Assembly: GCF_017571465.1 (NCBI RefSeq)
Contig: NZ_JAGETV010000007.1
Location: 62,001-126,000, forward strand
Direction: 5' to 3'
From: Thiomicrorhabdus marina
Lineage (GTDB): Bacteria > Pseudomonadota > Gammaproteobacteria > Thiomicrospirales > Thiomicrospiraceae
DNA: 64,000 nucleotides
Below, in pieces: positions 44,400 through 54,000 of the stretch (its first letter is position 1; the number at the start of each line of letters is the position of its first letter). The position numbers were made by a program, and so were the translations under genes. A model generated the notes under the pieces. It was not told where the DNA came from. It did no database searches and saw nothing but the letters and a program-made list of their open reading frames with translations.

Positions 44400-46688
44400 T
44401 TAATCTCTGTATTCTATTGAGGAGAAAAGAATTTCAGTTGTGTTATCGAAGCCTAAATTTGTTAAATCGTATTGTAATTTAAGGAAATAATGTTCTTTGT
44501 CTTTTACTTTAGGGCCAATGGTGATTTTTGATTTTGGCCAGGAGAATAGAAATGGTTTGGTAGTCATAAATAGTCTTCCAGGTGTACGATACTCGTCAAT
44601 TTTAAGAAGGTTTGATGACATTTTCTGAGATGTAATTATCCGAGCCTCTTTTTCACTGGAGTACTCTTCATTTTTATACAAATACAAAAGATCACTTAAA
44701 ACGACTTTTAAGGTGTTTTTAATCATTCTTCTTGGCTTATCTTCGATGGATTCGAGTATTGCTTTGATATTCTTGATGTATGGACTAATTAGATCAATAG
44801 TTTCTTGGGTTGAACGATTGTCGTAAATAACTTTGTACAAGTTAAAGTTAAGCCCGTCTTCATCGTTATTTTGAACGGTATTATCACTGCTGTAACTAGA
44901 TTGAATTAAATGAGAGTTATTATTATTTATAAAAATTGAAGATGGTACTGATATGCTGAAACCATCCCCGTCATTTCCATAAGCTCTCCATAAATCCAGT
45001 CGATCTGCTTTTTCTAAAGTAAATGATGCTAAATAGATTGAATACTTTTGTTTTCCAAAGTCATAAGAATGCAATTCATGTTTATTTTCTCTGTCGAAAA
45101 TCCATTCAAGAAGAGAAGTTTCTCTTGTAAGAGTTCTGCCTTCAAGTGGATCATTCATATAAGCAGCGTTGTAGAGTCTTAGCACATTGGTAGAGTTATT
45201 TTGCAACATGCTCTGTAATGCCGAATATGATGTGAAATGTGATATTTCTCCAAATTCACTGGCATTAACTTTGTGTTTATTTTCTTTTATCTCAATTATT
45301 TTTTTGTGAAGCTCTAAAAGGTTATAAATTATTATTGTCAAAGATTCTTTTGTCATCACAGAGCTATTCTTTGATGCTTCGATTGAGTTAGCATAAATAA
45401 AACCTCTTAGTCCATTCGCTTTAAACTTTTCAACTATTCTGAAAAGCTCTTCAGCTTTATCTAAGTCTTCTGGGAATGCCCGTTTTTCTTGTGCAATTGA
45501 ACCGAAGTAGTAATATTCAGCTAGGAAATGAATTGAATTAGGATCCCCTATCTCAGCTGCTTTTTCTAGTAGTTCGATATGTTTGTCGTAATCGACATTC
45601 ACTCCAATACCAGATAAATATGCATGTGCAAGATTTGCTAAAGATGGCGCATAGTTGGATTCTGCTGCTTTTTCTAACCAATATATATAGTTGCTGAGAT
45701 TAACGGTCTCGTGATAGCCTTCTTTGTGCATTATTGCAAGGTTATGCTGAGATTGAGGAATATTATTTTCAGCTCCAAACCTAGTCCACTTTAATGCTTC
45801 TTCAGAGTTACCAGAGTCTTTGAAGTAAAAAGCTAGGTTGACTGAAGCATCAACAAAGCCGAGTTTTGCTGCTGCTTCTAGTAAGCGAACAAACCGTTCA
45901 TTGTTTTGTGGAAAAATTCCATTCGAATAGTATTCCATACCCAGTTGGAAGTGAGCCCGACCACTGTTTAGATCAATAGCTTTATTCAGCCAGTATTTGT
46001 AGCTATTAATGTCTACAGGTGTTAATAGCCCTTTTTTGTGTATCAGTCCTAAATTTAATACCGCTTCTGGATGATTTAAATTAGCTCCTTTTATTGTCCA
46101 GCTTACAAAAGATTCATCACTTTGCGGAACTCCATCTCCTGATTGATAGCATAGGCTTAAATTGTAGATTGCATCAGCGTAATCTTGCTCAGCAAGCTCC
46201 CTAAGAATTGATGTATAAGCATTGAGGTTTTTTTCAGTGCCAAGCCCGTCTCTCTGAGCGATCGCGTAATTAAATAAGCTTGTTAAATCTCCTGTAGAAG
46301 CTGCAGTTTGAGTTAATTCATAAAACTTATTTAAATTTTTTTCAATAACTTTTCCATTTAAATATTCATTTGCGAGTAGGTTTAGAGCTTCTATGTTTTC
46401 TTTTTTTGCTGCTCCTGATAAGTAGTGAATATATAAATCATTATCTGTTTGTATGTCTGGTTCGAGTCCATCTTTGTAAGTTTTTGCTAGAGTCATTAAG
46501 GCATCAATATTGCCTAATTCTGCAGCTTTCTTTTCACATTCAAGAAATTTTGAGAGATTTTGCTCAAATGGATCACCTTGTTTATTGGATTTGCCATCCT
46601 TGTACATCATTGCTAATAGATGTAAAGCAGCAGGGTCATTCTGTTTAGCTTTTAGTTTTACAAGCTCAAGGTATTCTTCGTTTGTCAT
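44400..46688 (-). CDS. Sel1-repeat protein with C-terminal DUF2971 domain (cargo, candidate defence)
   Basis: This protein has about 762 residues. Roughly ten Sel1/TPR-like repeats (about 15-430; for example AVLNLGLIHKKGLLTPVDINSYKYWLNKA and ANLAHAYLSGIGVNVDYDKHIELLEKA) form a solenoid. A C-terminal DUF2971 domain (about 480-750) has HFTSYSALQ, YNAAYMNDPLEG, YLASFTL and SSEKEARI. DUF2971 has no established function; the spaced His, Ser and Glu recall ADP-ribosyltransferase-like folds, which is only a guess. ATG 46,688 is chosen (GGA 7 nt upstream) over the TTG four codons earlier. It opposes all other element genes and sits beside attR, the usual cargo position of P4-like islands, which often holds anti-phage genes. 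It is very AT-rich. Confidence 0.75.
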   Translation of the reverse strand: MTNEEYLELVKLKAKQNDPAALHLLAMMYKDGKSNKQGDPFEQNLSKFLECEKKAAELGNIDALMTLAKTYKDGLEPDIQTDNDLYIHYLSGAAKKENIEALNLLANEYLNGKVIEKNLNKFYELTQTAASTGDLTSLFNYAIAQRDGLGTEKNLNAYTSILRELAEQDYADAIYNLSLCYQSGDGVPQSDESFVSWTIKGANLNHPEAVLNLGLIHKKGLLTPVDINSYKYWLNKAIDLNSGRAHFQLGMEYYSNGIFPQNNERFVRLLEAAAKLGFVDASVNLAFYFKDSGNSEEALKWTRFGAENNIPQSQHNLAIMHKEGYHETVNLSNYIYWLEKAAESNYAPSLANLAHAYLSGIGVNVDYDKHIELLEKAAEIGDPNSIHFLAEYYYFGSIAQEKRAFPEDLDKAEELFRIVEKFKANGLRGFIYANSIEASKNSSVMTKESLTIIIYNLLELHKKIIEIKENKHKVNASEFGEISHFTSYSALQSMLQNNSTNVLRLYNAAYMNDPLEGRTLTRETSLLEWIFDRENKHELHSYDFGKQKYSIYLASFTLEKADRLDLWRAYGNDGDGFSISVPSSIFINNNNSHLIQSSYSSDNTVQNNDEDGLNFNLYKVIYDNRSTQETIDLISPYIKNIKAILESIEDKPRRMIKNTLKVVLSDLLYLYKNEEYSSEKEARIITSQKMSSNLLKIDEYRTPGRLFMTTKPFLFSWPKSKITIGPKVKDKEHYFLKLQYDLTNLGFDNTTEILFSSIEYRD

Positions 46689-46775
46689 TTCTATATCCAA
46701 AATTTGTGAACGGAAAATAGTTTAATCAAAATATGAAGAGAGTTGGGTTAGATTGGTGGTATTTGGATTGTGTTG

Positions 46776-46798
46776 TTGACGGTGTTAGTGACGGTATT
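46776..46798. repeat. Integrase arm-type sites, right end
   Basis: TTGACGGTGTT (46,776-46,786) and GTGACGGTATT (46,788-46,798) repeat with a 12-bp period, matching the left-end copies in sequence and spacing. Confidence 0.65.
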
Positions 46799-46859
46799 TT
46801 GGTTTTTTAATTTTAAAAATGTGTTAAATATCAAGTTATTATCATCGCTTTTTGCACTC

Positions 46860-46878
46860 CGGTGTAGCCACCATATTT
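46860..46878 (+). repeat. attR: 19-bp direct repeat
   Basis: This is identical to attL at 36,795-36,813. Upstream bases do not continue the tRNA sequence, so it is a tRNA 3'-end remnant marking the right boundary. Confidence 0.9.
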
Positions 46879-46879
46879 T

Positions 46880-46906
46880 AAAACCCGGTTTTATACCGGG
46901 TTTTTT
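46880..46906 (+). terminator. Original tRNA-Met terminator, displaced by the insertion
   Basis: AAAACCCGGT and ACCGGGTTTT form a 10-bp stem with loop TTTAT and a T run directly after attR. It is where the tRNA-Met transcript ended before integration. Confidence 0.85.
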
Positions 46907-47048
46907 CGTTTCTAAGAGCGCTAAATTTGGTGCTGAGTGATTGATTTTAAGTTGGTTATTATTTGGCTTGGATACACGGTTGATCAATGCTCTACTTTCT
47001 ATTTATTCTTTAAATTTCCTTCCTTATTGGTTCGTCTAATGTAATTTT

Positions 47049-47056
47049 TTGGTGCA
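47049..47056 (+). promoter_or_regulatory. NtrC-like half-site
   Basis: TTGGTGCA is one good half of the NtrC palindrome; the other half is degenerate (TGTAA). It lies 63 bp upstream of the sigma-54 promoter, a usual enhancer position. The same octamer, inverse, lies upstream of the other sigma-54 promoter. Confidence 0.4.
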
Positions 47057-47118
47057 ATTTTTTTGATTGTTTTCAGGAAAGGAGCCAGTAAACCTTTGTA
47101 TTAAGCGTTTTTTACATT

Positions 47119-47135
47119 TGGTATGCCCATTGCTT
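47119..47135 (+). promoter_or_regulatory. Sigma-54 (-24/-12) promoter of the carboxylase operon
   Basis: TGGTATGCCCATTGCTT matches the consensus TGGCACG-N4-TTGCW with two mismatches. The invariant GG and GC are separated by exactly 10 bp. The transcript would start near 47,145. Confidence 0.7.
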
Positions 47136-47220
47136 ATTACGTTTTTAGTAATTAGTAATAAATTGGCGTTTGCGGTGTATTCTTAGCTGCGAAAGGCCTA
47201 AACCGAATGGTAATGAGCAC

Positions 47221-48198
47221 ATGAATGAGCGTTTTTCCAGTTGGGCGAGTCCCAGAACTGAATTAGACAAAACTTCAAAACGTCTTCTCACCGCCGCCAG
47301 TTTTCTGCTGCCGATTCTTTTGTGGTGTTTGGTGAGCTACAGTCCATATATTTGGCATCCGCAGATGGAAATCACCAGCCCTGGGCAGGTCAGTTATTTC
47401 CGTGAAGGTTCTTTGGTCGATAGAGAAGTCTTTGAAATCGAGCGTAACAAGATTCTGGAAAAAACACCTGAAGCAACTGTGGAGCAACTGCCGCAAGGGA
47501 TTCCGTCGAACCCCGTTTATTTGCCGGCACCGCATGAAGTGATGACGGCGATGTACACCGCCTTTACCACGCCTCCAAAACGCAGTAATGAACCTTGGTT
47601 GCACGAGAGCTTATTGCACTCAATTCAGGTCATTGCATGGGGCTTTTTCTGGGCGATGCTGTTCGGTGTGCCGCTGGGGATTTTAGCCGGTACTTACAGT
47701 TCAGCATCTTACCTAATTGAACCCTTTACCGAATTTTTCCGTTATCTACCGGCTCCGGCCTTTGGAGCTTTGGCGGTTGCGGTCTTAGGGATCTATGACG
47801 CGCCGAAAATCGCCATTATCTTTATTGGAACTTTCTTCCAGATGGTACTGATTGTCGCGGCAACCACTCGAAAATTGAATATCGCGCTGATTGAAGCGTC
47901 GTTAACACTTGGCTGTAAAGGTCGCAGAATGATTGGCAAAGTGATTCTGCCGGGCGTGTTGCCAGATTTATACCGCGACATGCGTATCTTGCTCGGGTGG
48001 GCTTGGACTTATCTAATTGTTGCTGAATTAATCGGAACCAGTTCAGGGATTACATGGTTTATTACTCAGCAGGCGCGCTATAAGAATTTCGACAATGTGT
48101 TCGCAGCTATTTTGATGATTGGTTTAATCGGTCTGATTACCGACATGATTTTAGCGCACTTCGGTAAACGCCTGTTCCCATGGCACCAAAACAAATAA
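47221..48198 (+). CDS. ABC transporter permease, urea-carboxylase-associated (TauC/SsuC type)
   Basis: This 325-residue integral membrane protein starts at ATG 47,221 (the frame extends 17 codons upstream without a ribosome site). The first helix is at about 20-40, then a periplasmic insert of about 75 residues, then the binding-protein-dependent transport domain. The latter includes HSIQVIAWGFFWAMLFGVPLG and the cytoplasmic coupling loop EASLTLGCKGRRMIGKVILPGVLPDL (EAA motif). It imports a small organic solute with the 48,213 ATPase. No binding-protein gene is adjacent; a fitting one lies at 62,620-63,606 in the convergent operon. Confidence 0.9.
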   Translation: MNERFSSWASPRTELDKTSKRLLTAASFLLPILLWCLVSYSPYIWHPQMEITSPGQVSYFREGSLVDREVFEIERNKILEKTPEATVEQLPQGIPSNPVYLPAPHEVMTAMYTAFTTPPKRSNEPWLHESLLHSIQVIAWGFFWAMLFGVPLGILAGTYSSASYLIEPFTEFFRYLPAPAFGALAVAVLGIYDAPKIAIIFIGTFFQMVLIVAATTRKLNIALIEASLTLGCKGRRMIGKVILPGVLPDLYRDMRILLGWAWTYLIVAELIGTSSGITWFITQQARYKNFDNVFAAILMIGLIGLITDMILAHFGKRLFPWHQNK

Positions 48199-48212
48199 TC
48201 GAGGGGAATCTT

Positions 48213-49121
48213 GTGACAACAGAGCATCCGTTAGCTAAGTGGAATACGCCGGAAATTGAAGATCGAAACCAGAGGATTCTACAACGTCCACCAAGTTTGA
48301 AGATTTCCGGCATGCATAAGAGTTTTGGGCATGACGGCAAGATGGTCAAAGTTTTAAACGATATTGATTTTACCGCCTACAAACGTGAATTTGTCTGCGT
48401 GGTTGGACCATCTGGCTGCGGTAAATCGACCTTGGCACGTTTGATTGCCGGATTAGAAACCTATGAAGAAGGCGTGATTAGTATCAATGATGAAGTGGTT
48501 TCAGGTCCTGGTCCGGATCGCGGAATGGTTTTTCAAAGTTACTCGCTATTCCCGTGGCTGACGGTTAAGAAGAATGTCATGTTTGGTTTGGTGGAAAACG
48601 GTATGTCGGAAATCTCTGCTGAAGCAGAAGCCTTGCAGTGGATTGATTTGGTTGGGCTAGAGCGTTTTGCCAACTCTTATCCGCATCAGTTGTCGGGTGG
48701 CATGAAACAGCGTGTGGCGATTATCCGTGCTTTGGCTAATAAGCCAAAGGTATTGTTGATGGATGAACCCTTCTCGGCGCTGGATCCAAAGAACCGTTTG
48801 AAGATGCAAAAGTATCTGTTGGAGATTTGGAAAAACATCGATATCACCATCTTCTTTATCACGCACGATTTAGAAGAGGCGATTTACCTAGCAGACCGTA
48901 TTTTGGTGTTGAAGGCGCATCCGGGCGAGGTGGTGGAAACCCTGAATGTGCCCTTGCCAAGACCTCGTAAAGAAGATACTTTTCTATCGGAAGAGTTCCT
49001 TGCCACCAAAGCGTATTTAGAAAGCTTGGTGCATTCGGAAGAAGAGGAAGTCGATATGGAAGAGAAACTGAGCATGGTTCGCATGGTTTCCGTTAAATCA
49101 GATGTACCGGATATTTTTTAG
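48213..49121 (+). CDS. ABC transporter ATP-binding protein (TauB/SsuB type)
   Basis: This 302-residue protein has Walker A GPSGCGKST, Q-loop FQSYSLFPWLTV, signature LSGGMKQRVAIIRAL, Walker B VLLMDEPFSALD and H-loop FITHDLEEA. It powers the permease encoded upstream. I chose GTG 48,213 because GAGGGG lies 6 nt upstream and it follows the permease stop; an ATG at 48,180 lies inside the permease gene. A C-terminal extension of about 50 acidic residues (EEEEVDMEEK) follows the ATPase core. Confidence 0.93.
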   Translation: MTTEHPLAKWNTPEIEDRNQRILQRPPSLKISGMHKSFGHDGKMVKVLNDIDFTAYKREFVCVVGPSGCGKSTLARLIAGLETYEEGVISINDEVVSGPGPDRGMVFQSYSLFPWLTVKKNVMFGLVENGMSEISAEAEALQWIDLVGLERFANSYPHQLSGGMKQRVAIIRALANKPKVLLMDEPFSALDPKNRLKMQKYLLEIWKNIDITIFFITHDLEEAIYLADRILVLKAHPGEVVETLNVPLPRPRKEDTFLSEEFLATKAYLESLVHSEEEEVDMEEKLSMVRMVSVKSDVPDIF

Positions 49122-49123
49122 AT

Positions 49124-49561
49124 ATGAGTAGTGAATTAATTAGAACCAGCGTCTCCCTACCGGGAAGTGTCGCGGAAGAGTTGGAATTTTTAGTCAAGGC
49201 CAATGGTTACAACAACCGTTCGGCTTTGATTGCCGATTTAATTCGTAAAGAGGCGGCGGCTTTCCGTCAGGATCATACCAATGAGATCATGGCCGGAACT
49301 TTCACCATGGTGTACGACCATTCGGTGCCGGATTTGCAGCAGAAGTTAAACGCACTGAAACATAAATATGTGGCGGAGATTATTTCCAGTCTTCAGATTC
49401 AACTGATGGATCAACACACTCTGGAAGTCAATTTAATGCAAGGCAAGGCGCAGGATTTAAAGAAAATCAGTGCCGAGTTAAAAGCGAATCGTGGGGTAAA
49501 GAACGGCAATCTGTATTTGACCCATTCAGCACTTCCGCCAATCTACACCAAGCAAAATTAA
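49124..49561 (+). CDS. NikR-like ribbon-helix-helix regulator without nickel ligands
   Basis: This 145-residue protein has an N-terminal ribbon-helix-helix (IRTSVSLPGSVAEELEFLVKANGYNNRSALIADLIRKE, compared in pieces with NikR GYNNRSEAIRD) and a C-terminal ACT-like domain. The alignment to E. coli NikR is ungapped across the metal site. The position of His76 keeps His (LKHKY), but His87, His89 and Cys95 are replaced: LHVH is LQIQ and Cys is Thr. So it should not be a classical nickel sensor. It probably senses a pathway metabolite and regulates this operon. It starts 2 bp after the ATPase stop. Confidence 0.8.
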   Translation: MSSELIRTSVSLPGSVAEELEFLVKANGYNNRSALIADLIRKEAAAFRQDHTNEIMAGTFTMVYDHSVPDLQQKLNALKHKYVAEIISSLQIQLMDQHTLEVNLMQGKAQDLKKISAELKANRGVKNGNLYLTHSALPPIYTKQN

Positions 49562-49576
49562 GACAGGAGAGATCAC

Positions 49577-50329
49577 ATGACACAAGCCGCAGCAAGCGAA
49601 ACTTATCAAGGGCATATTTGGACAGAGTCCTTTCCTGGTGGGGCGCACTGGTCCGGCGTGATTCGCCGCGGTACGGTTTTGCGTATTACTGACATTAACG
49701 GTGCTGCGAATGTTTCGATGCTTATCAATAACCTTGAAGTGAAGAACGAACGTTACAACATGCCGGATACTCTGAAAGCGCAGAAAACTGCATTTTTGAC
49801 TGTGCCGAATATGTGTTTTAGCGATATGGGACGAGTGATGTGTTCGGTGATTGCCGACACTTGCGGTTGGCACGATACCATCGGCGGTATTTCCAATGCG
49901 GCTTCGGTGAAGAAAAAGTACGGCGAAAAAGATTATCAGCAAGCGCATAACGACTACTACAAAAACGGTTTTGAAAACCTGTTAAACGAGCTCGAAAAAT
50001 GGGGGCTAGGCACTAACGACATCATGCCGACCGTTAACTGGTTCAGCAAGGTTCGTGTCAGCGATGAAGGCACAATGGAATTTATTGAAGGCAATTCGAA
50101 AGCTGGTGATTATGTCGATTTGCGTTTTGAAATGGACTCGATTGTCAGCCTGAGTTTTGCTCAGCATCCGATGGACCCGAACCCGGAATATGCGCCGCAA
50201 CCAATCGAGTTGTCAGTATTCAAAGCCAATCCGGTGGCACAAGACGACCCATGTCGTTTGCACCGTGGCGAAAATGAACGCGCTTACTACAACACCAAAG
50301 TTTACTACGGAGAAAACCCAAATGACTAA
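49577..50329 (+). CDS. cgdA: DUF1989 urea carboxylase-associated protein 1 / carboxyguanidine deiminase subunit
   Basis: This 250-residue DUF1989 protein has [18 protein letters not shown], a likely metal/active-site block, and SRGAAN-like [14 protein letters not shown]. Proteins of this type (UAAP1) next to urea carboxylase were shown in Pseudomonas syringae and relatives to be carboxyguanidine deiminase subunits that release ammonia to give allophanate. It overlaps the next DUF1989 gene by 8 bp, so the two are made together. An AGGAGAG site precedes ATG 49,577. Assignment as the A subunit follows gene order. Confidence 0.85.
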   Translation: MTQAAASETYQGHIWTESFPGGAHWSGVIRRGTVLRITDINGAANVSMLINNLEVKNERYNMPDTLKAQKTAFLTVPNMCFSDMGRVMCSVIADTCGWHDTIGGISNAASVKKKYGEKDYQQAHNDYYKNGFENLLNELEKWGLGTNDIMPTVNWFSKVRVSDEGTMEFIEGNSKAGDYVDLRFEMDSIVSLSFAQHPMDPNPEYAPQPIELSVFKANPVAQDDPCRLHRGENERAYYNTKVYYGENPND

Positions 50330-50966
50330 GCCTGAATTTGATGAAAACCGCATTGTGTATCGTGAAGTGGTCAAGGCAGGCGATCCTTGGATGCATGAGG
50401 TAAAAGCCGGTCAATATTTTCGCATTGTTGATTTGGAAGGCAACCAAGCCGTGGATACCTTGTTCTATAAAGCCGATGACCAAGCTGAGCGCTATTCGGC
50501 GACCGATACCATTCGCGAGCAGGGCAATATTTATCTGACCACTGGCAGTGTTTTGCGCTCTAATCTGGGGAATCCGATGCTGACGATTGTTGACGATACC
50601 TGCGGTCGTCACGACACCATTGGTGGTGCTTGTTCGGCGGAAAGTAACACCGTGCGTTATTCGATTGATAAACGTCATATGCATTCTTGCCGCGACTCCT
50701 TTTTAAAGGCGTTGAGCAAATGTGAATGCAATCACGGCAAAGCCATGACCAAAGATGAGCTTTCCTCCAATATCAACTTCTTTATGAATGTACCGGTATC
50801 GCCGGACGGTCATTTGGATTTTGACGACGGTATCTCTGCTCCGGGACGTTATGTCGAAATGCAGGCGGATATGGATGTATTAGTGCTGATTTCCAACTGC
50901 CCTCAGTTGAATAACCCTTGTAATGGTTATAACCCGACGCCGGTCGAATTAATCGTTTGGGAATAA
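50322..50966 (+). CDS. cgdB: DUF1989 urea carboxylase-associated protein 2 / carboxyguanidine deiminase subunit
   Basis: This 214-residue DUF1989 protein is a paralogue of the previous one, with [21 protein letters not shown]. It also has [17 protein letters not shown], the counterpart of the first protein's DINGAAN segment. It starts at ATG 50,322 inside the end of cgdA; the frame is open upstream to 50,157 but that part overlaps cgdA. With CgdA it would form the heteromeric deiminase acting between carboxylase and allophanate hydrolase. Four extra Cys ([10 protein letters not shown] and KCEC) distinguish it. Confidence 0.85.
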   Translation: MTKPEFDENRIVYREVVKAGDPWMHEVKAGQYFRIVDLEGNQAVDTLFYKADDQAERYSATDTIREQGNIYLTTGSVLRSNLGNPMLTIVDDTCGRHDTIGGACSAESNTVRYSIDKRHMHSCRDSFLKALSKCECNHGKAMTKDELSSNINFFMNVPVSPDGHLDFDDGISAPGRYVEMQADMDVLVLISNCPQLNNPCNGYNPTPVELIVWE

Positions 50967-51048
50967 AAACGATTACGACGTACTCATGTCGTTGCGACTA
51001 ACTCAAACAATAAAAAGACTGTTTTAGCTCGGAATTAAAGGAAAGTAA

Positions 51049-54000
51049 ATGTTTAATAAAGTGCTCATTGCAAACCGTGGGGCGATTGCCACTCGTGTCA
51101 TCCGCACCCTCAAAAAAATGGGAATGGGTTCGGTTGTTCTGGCATCGGAAGCGGACCGCGCTTCACTGCATGTTCAAATGGCGGATGAAGTGATCTTCCT
51201 GCCGGGCAATGCGGCCAGCGAAACCTATTTAAATGTGCCTTTAATTATTTCTGAAGCGGTCAAACTCGGTGTCGAAGCGGTTCATCCGGGCTATGGTTTT
51301 TTAAGTGAAAACACCGGTTTTGCCGATGACTGCGAAGCGGCTGGAATTCGTTTTATCGGTCCGACGCCTGAACATATTCGCGATTTCGGTTTGAAACACA
51401 CCGCGCGTGAACTCGCGACCAAAGCCGGTGTTCCGTTGCTACCGGGTTCGTCTTTATTGGAAAGCCCAGAAGAAGCGCTTACTGAAGCGGCTCGAATCGG
51501 TTATCCGGTAATGCTGAAGAGCACCGCTGGTGGTGGCGGTATCGGTATGCAGAAATGCGATAGCGAAACGGAATTAAGTGAAGCCTTTGCACAAGTTCAG
51601 CGTTTAAGCCAAAACTCTTTCGGTCAGGCTGGGTTGTTCTTGGAGAAATTCGTCGTCAATGCACGCCATATTGAAATTCAAGTGTTTGGTGACGGCCGTG
51701 GTGAAGTGGTATCACTTGGTGAGCGTGATTGTTCTTTGCAGCGCCGTAACCAGAAAGTGGTTGAAGAAACTCCGGCTGTCGGCATTAATCCGCAACAGGT
51801 TGCCGAGATGGAGGTCTATGCGGTTGAATTGTGTAAATTGGTTAACTACCAATCGGCCGGTACGGTCGAATATGTCTATGATAGTGATACCAATGATTTC
51901 TATTTCTTGGAAGTGAATACTCGCTTGCAAGTAGAGCACGGTATTACCGAAGAAGTGCGCGGTGTCGATTTGGTCGAATGGATGATTCGCGTCGCCTATG
52001 ACAATACCTTACCGCTTAGTGCCGCACAGATTCCTGCCGCAGACGGCCATTCGATTGAAGTGCGTATCTACGCCGAAGACCCGTTTAAGAATTTCCAGCC
52101 GAGCACCGGCAAGATTACTCAGTGGTCAATTGCTGATGGCTGTCGAATCGAAACGTGGTGTAAAAGCGGCATCGAGGTCAGTTCTTTCTATGACCCGATG
52201 TTGGGCAAGCTGATTGTTAAAGGCAAAGACCGTGAAGAAGCGGTACAAAAGCTACAACAAGTTTTGCATGAATCGCGAATCCACGGCTTTGAAACTAACC
52301 TTGCTTACCTTGCTGCTTTGAGTAAGAACAATAATTTTGTTCAGGGCGCAGGTCTGTTTACCCGTTTCTTGAACGGCTTTAGCCATACGCCGAATACCAT
52401 TGAAGTCACCAACCCGGGAACGCACTCAATGCTGGTGAGTTATCCGGGGCGTGTCGGTTTTTGGGATATTGGTGTGCCGCCGTCCGGGCCAATGGATGCT
52501 TTGTCGCACCAGTTGGCGAACCGCTGTCTGAATAATGATAAGGAAGTCGCGACCATCGAGATGACAGTCTCCGGTATCAGTCTGAAATTCGATACCGATA
52601 CGGTTATCTGTTTGACCGGTGCCGATGTGCAGCCGAAGCTAGATAAAAAAGCGATTCCGATGTATCAGCCGGTCAAGGTTAAAGCCGGTCAGCAATTGAA
52701 AACCAAAGTCATAAAAGCGTTGGGGCAACGCGCTTATCTAGCGGTACTTGGCGGTTTTGATGTGCCGGATTATATGGGCAGTAAAACCACTTTCTCGCTA
52801 GGCGGTTTTGGCGGCCATGGCGGTCGTTTGTTGCGCACCGGTGATGTGTTACGACTGCATAATCTGGAGATCCCAGAAGAGTTGCCAAGCCTGAGCGAGC
52901 AACAGATTCCGGAACTAACCAATCACTATGAAATCGCGGTGGTTTATGGTCCGCAAGGTGCGCCGGATTTCTTTACCGAAAGTGATATTGAAAAATTCTT
53001 TAATGCCGACTGGGAAGTGCATTACAACTCCAGCCGTACCGGTATTCGTCTGGTCGGTCCGAAACCGGATTGGGCCCGTTCCGACGGGGGCGAAGCCGGT
53101 CTGCATCCTTCCAATATTCACGATAATGCCTATGCTATTGGCGCGGTCGATTTTACCGGTGATATGCCGGTCATTCTGGCGCAAGACGGGCCAAGCCTAG
53201 GGGGCTTTGTCTGTCCGGTCACCATTATCGAAGCTGAGCAGTGGAAGATGGGGCAACTGCGTTCCGGCGATAAAATTCGCTTTAAGGCGGTATCGATTGA
53301 AACCGCCGAAGCGGCTTTGCAAGCGCAGGGTGCGGCGATTGCCGAATTGAATGCGCCGGTTTGTCCTGAACTGACTTTCTTAAATGAAGCAACCGAACAA
53401 GATTGCTTAGCGTTGGAAGTTGACGACTCCGAACATGAATTCGGCGTTAAATATCGTCGTTCCGGTGACAGCCGAGTGCTGATTGAATACGGCAAGATGG
53501 AATTGGATTTGGCATTACGTTTCCGAATTCAGGTGTTATTGGAGCGTTTAAAAGCCAATAAAGCAGACGGTTCTTGGGCGTTTATCAAAGAGTTGACGCC
53601 GGGAATTCGTTCCATGCAGGTGCATTACGACCCACGTCAAATTTCGCAAAACCAAATCATCGAAAAACTGTATGCACTGGAAGCGGAAATCTCCTCCGGT
53701 AAGGATTTAACCGTTAAGAGTCGTATTGTTCGTTTGCCATTGTCTTGGGATGACCCGAGCACGCGTTTGGCGATTGAAAAATACATGACCACAGTGCGCC
53801 CGAATGCGCCGTGGTGTCCGAGTAATATCGAGTTTATCCGCCGCATTAACGGCTTGGATAGTATCGAAGATGTTAAACGCATTGTTTTTGATGCTAAATA
53901 TCTGGTGATGGGACTTGGCGATGTTTATCTTGGCGCGCCGGTGGCAACGCCGATGGATCCAAGACATCGTTTGGTAACCACTAAATACAATCCAGCGCGA

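Larger units (their letters stand above)
36795..46878. mobile_element. P4-like satellite / integrative element in tRNA-Met
   Basis: The element is bounded by the 19-bp att repeats; one unit is 10,065 bp. In order it holds integrase, HTH/coiled-coil protein, two small unknowns, AlpA, a 128-residue unknown, a leader-controlled gene, Toprim primase, DUF927 helicase, an iteron cluster and a minus-strand Sel1-DUF2971 cargo gene beside attR. P4-type integrase, AlpA and primase/helicase are the known hallmarks of P4-like satellites and related islands. No capsid-size, packaging or lysis genes are visible, so it is either a minimal satellite or an island replicated after induction. Its composition is more AT-rich than the flanking host genes. 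Confidence 0.88.
46907..47220. other. Spacer before the nitrogen operon
   Basis: About 310 bp without a gene. It contains an NtrC-like half-site TTGGTGCA (47,049-47,056) and a sigma-54 promoter (47,119-47,135). I looked for guanidine-I, -II and -III riboswitch motifs and did not recognise any. Confidence 0.6.

Noticed and set aside
36795-46878. Full prophage
   Set aside because: No capsid, tail, terminase or lysis genes; size and content fit a satellite.
46981-47220. Guanidine riboswitch upstream of the carboxylase operon
   Set aside because: I looked for the conserved blocks of guanidine-I and the paired ACGR loops of guanidine-II and saw none; a covariance search would be decisive.
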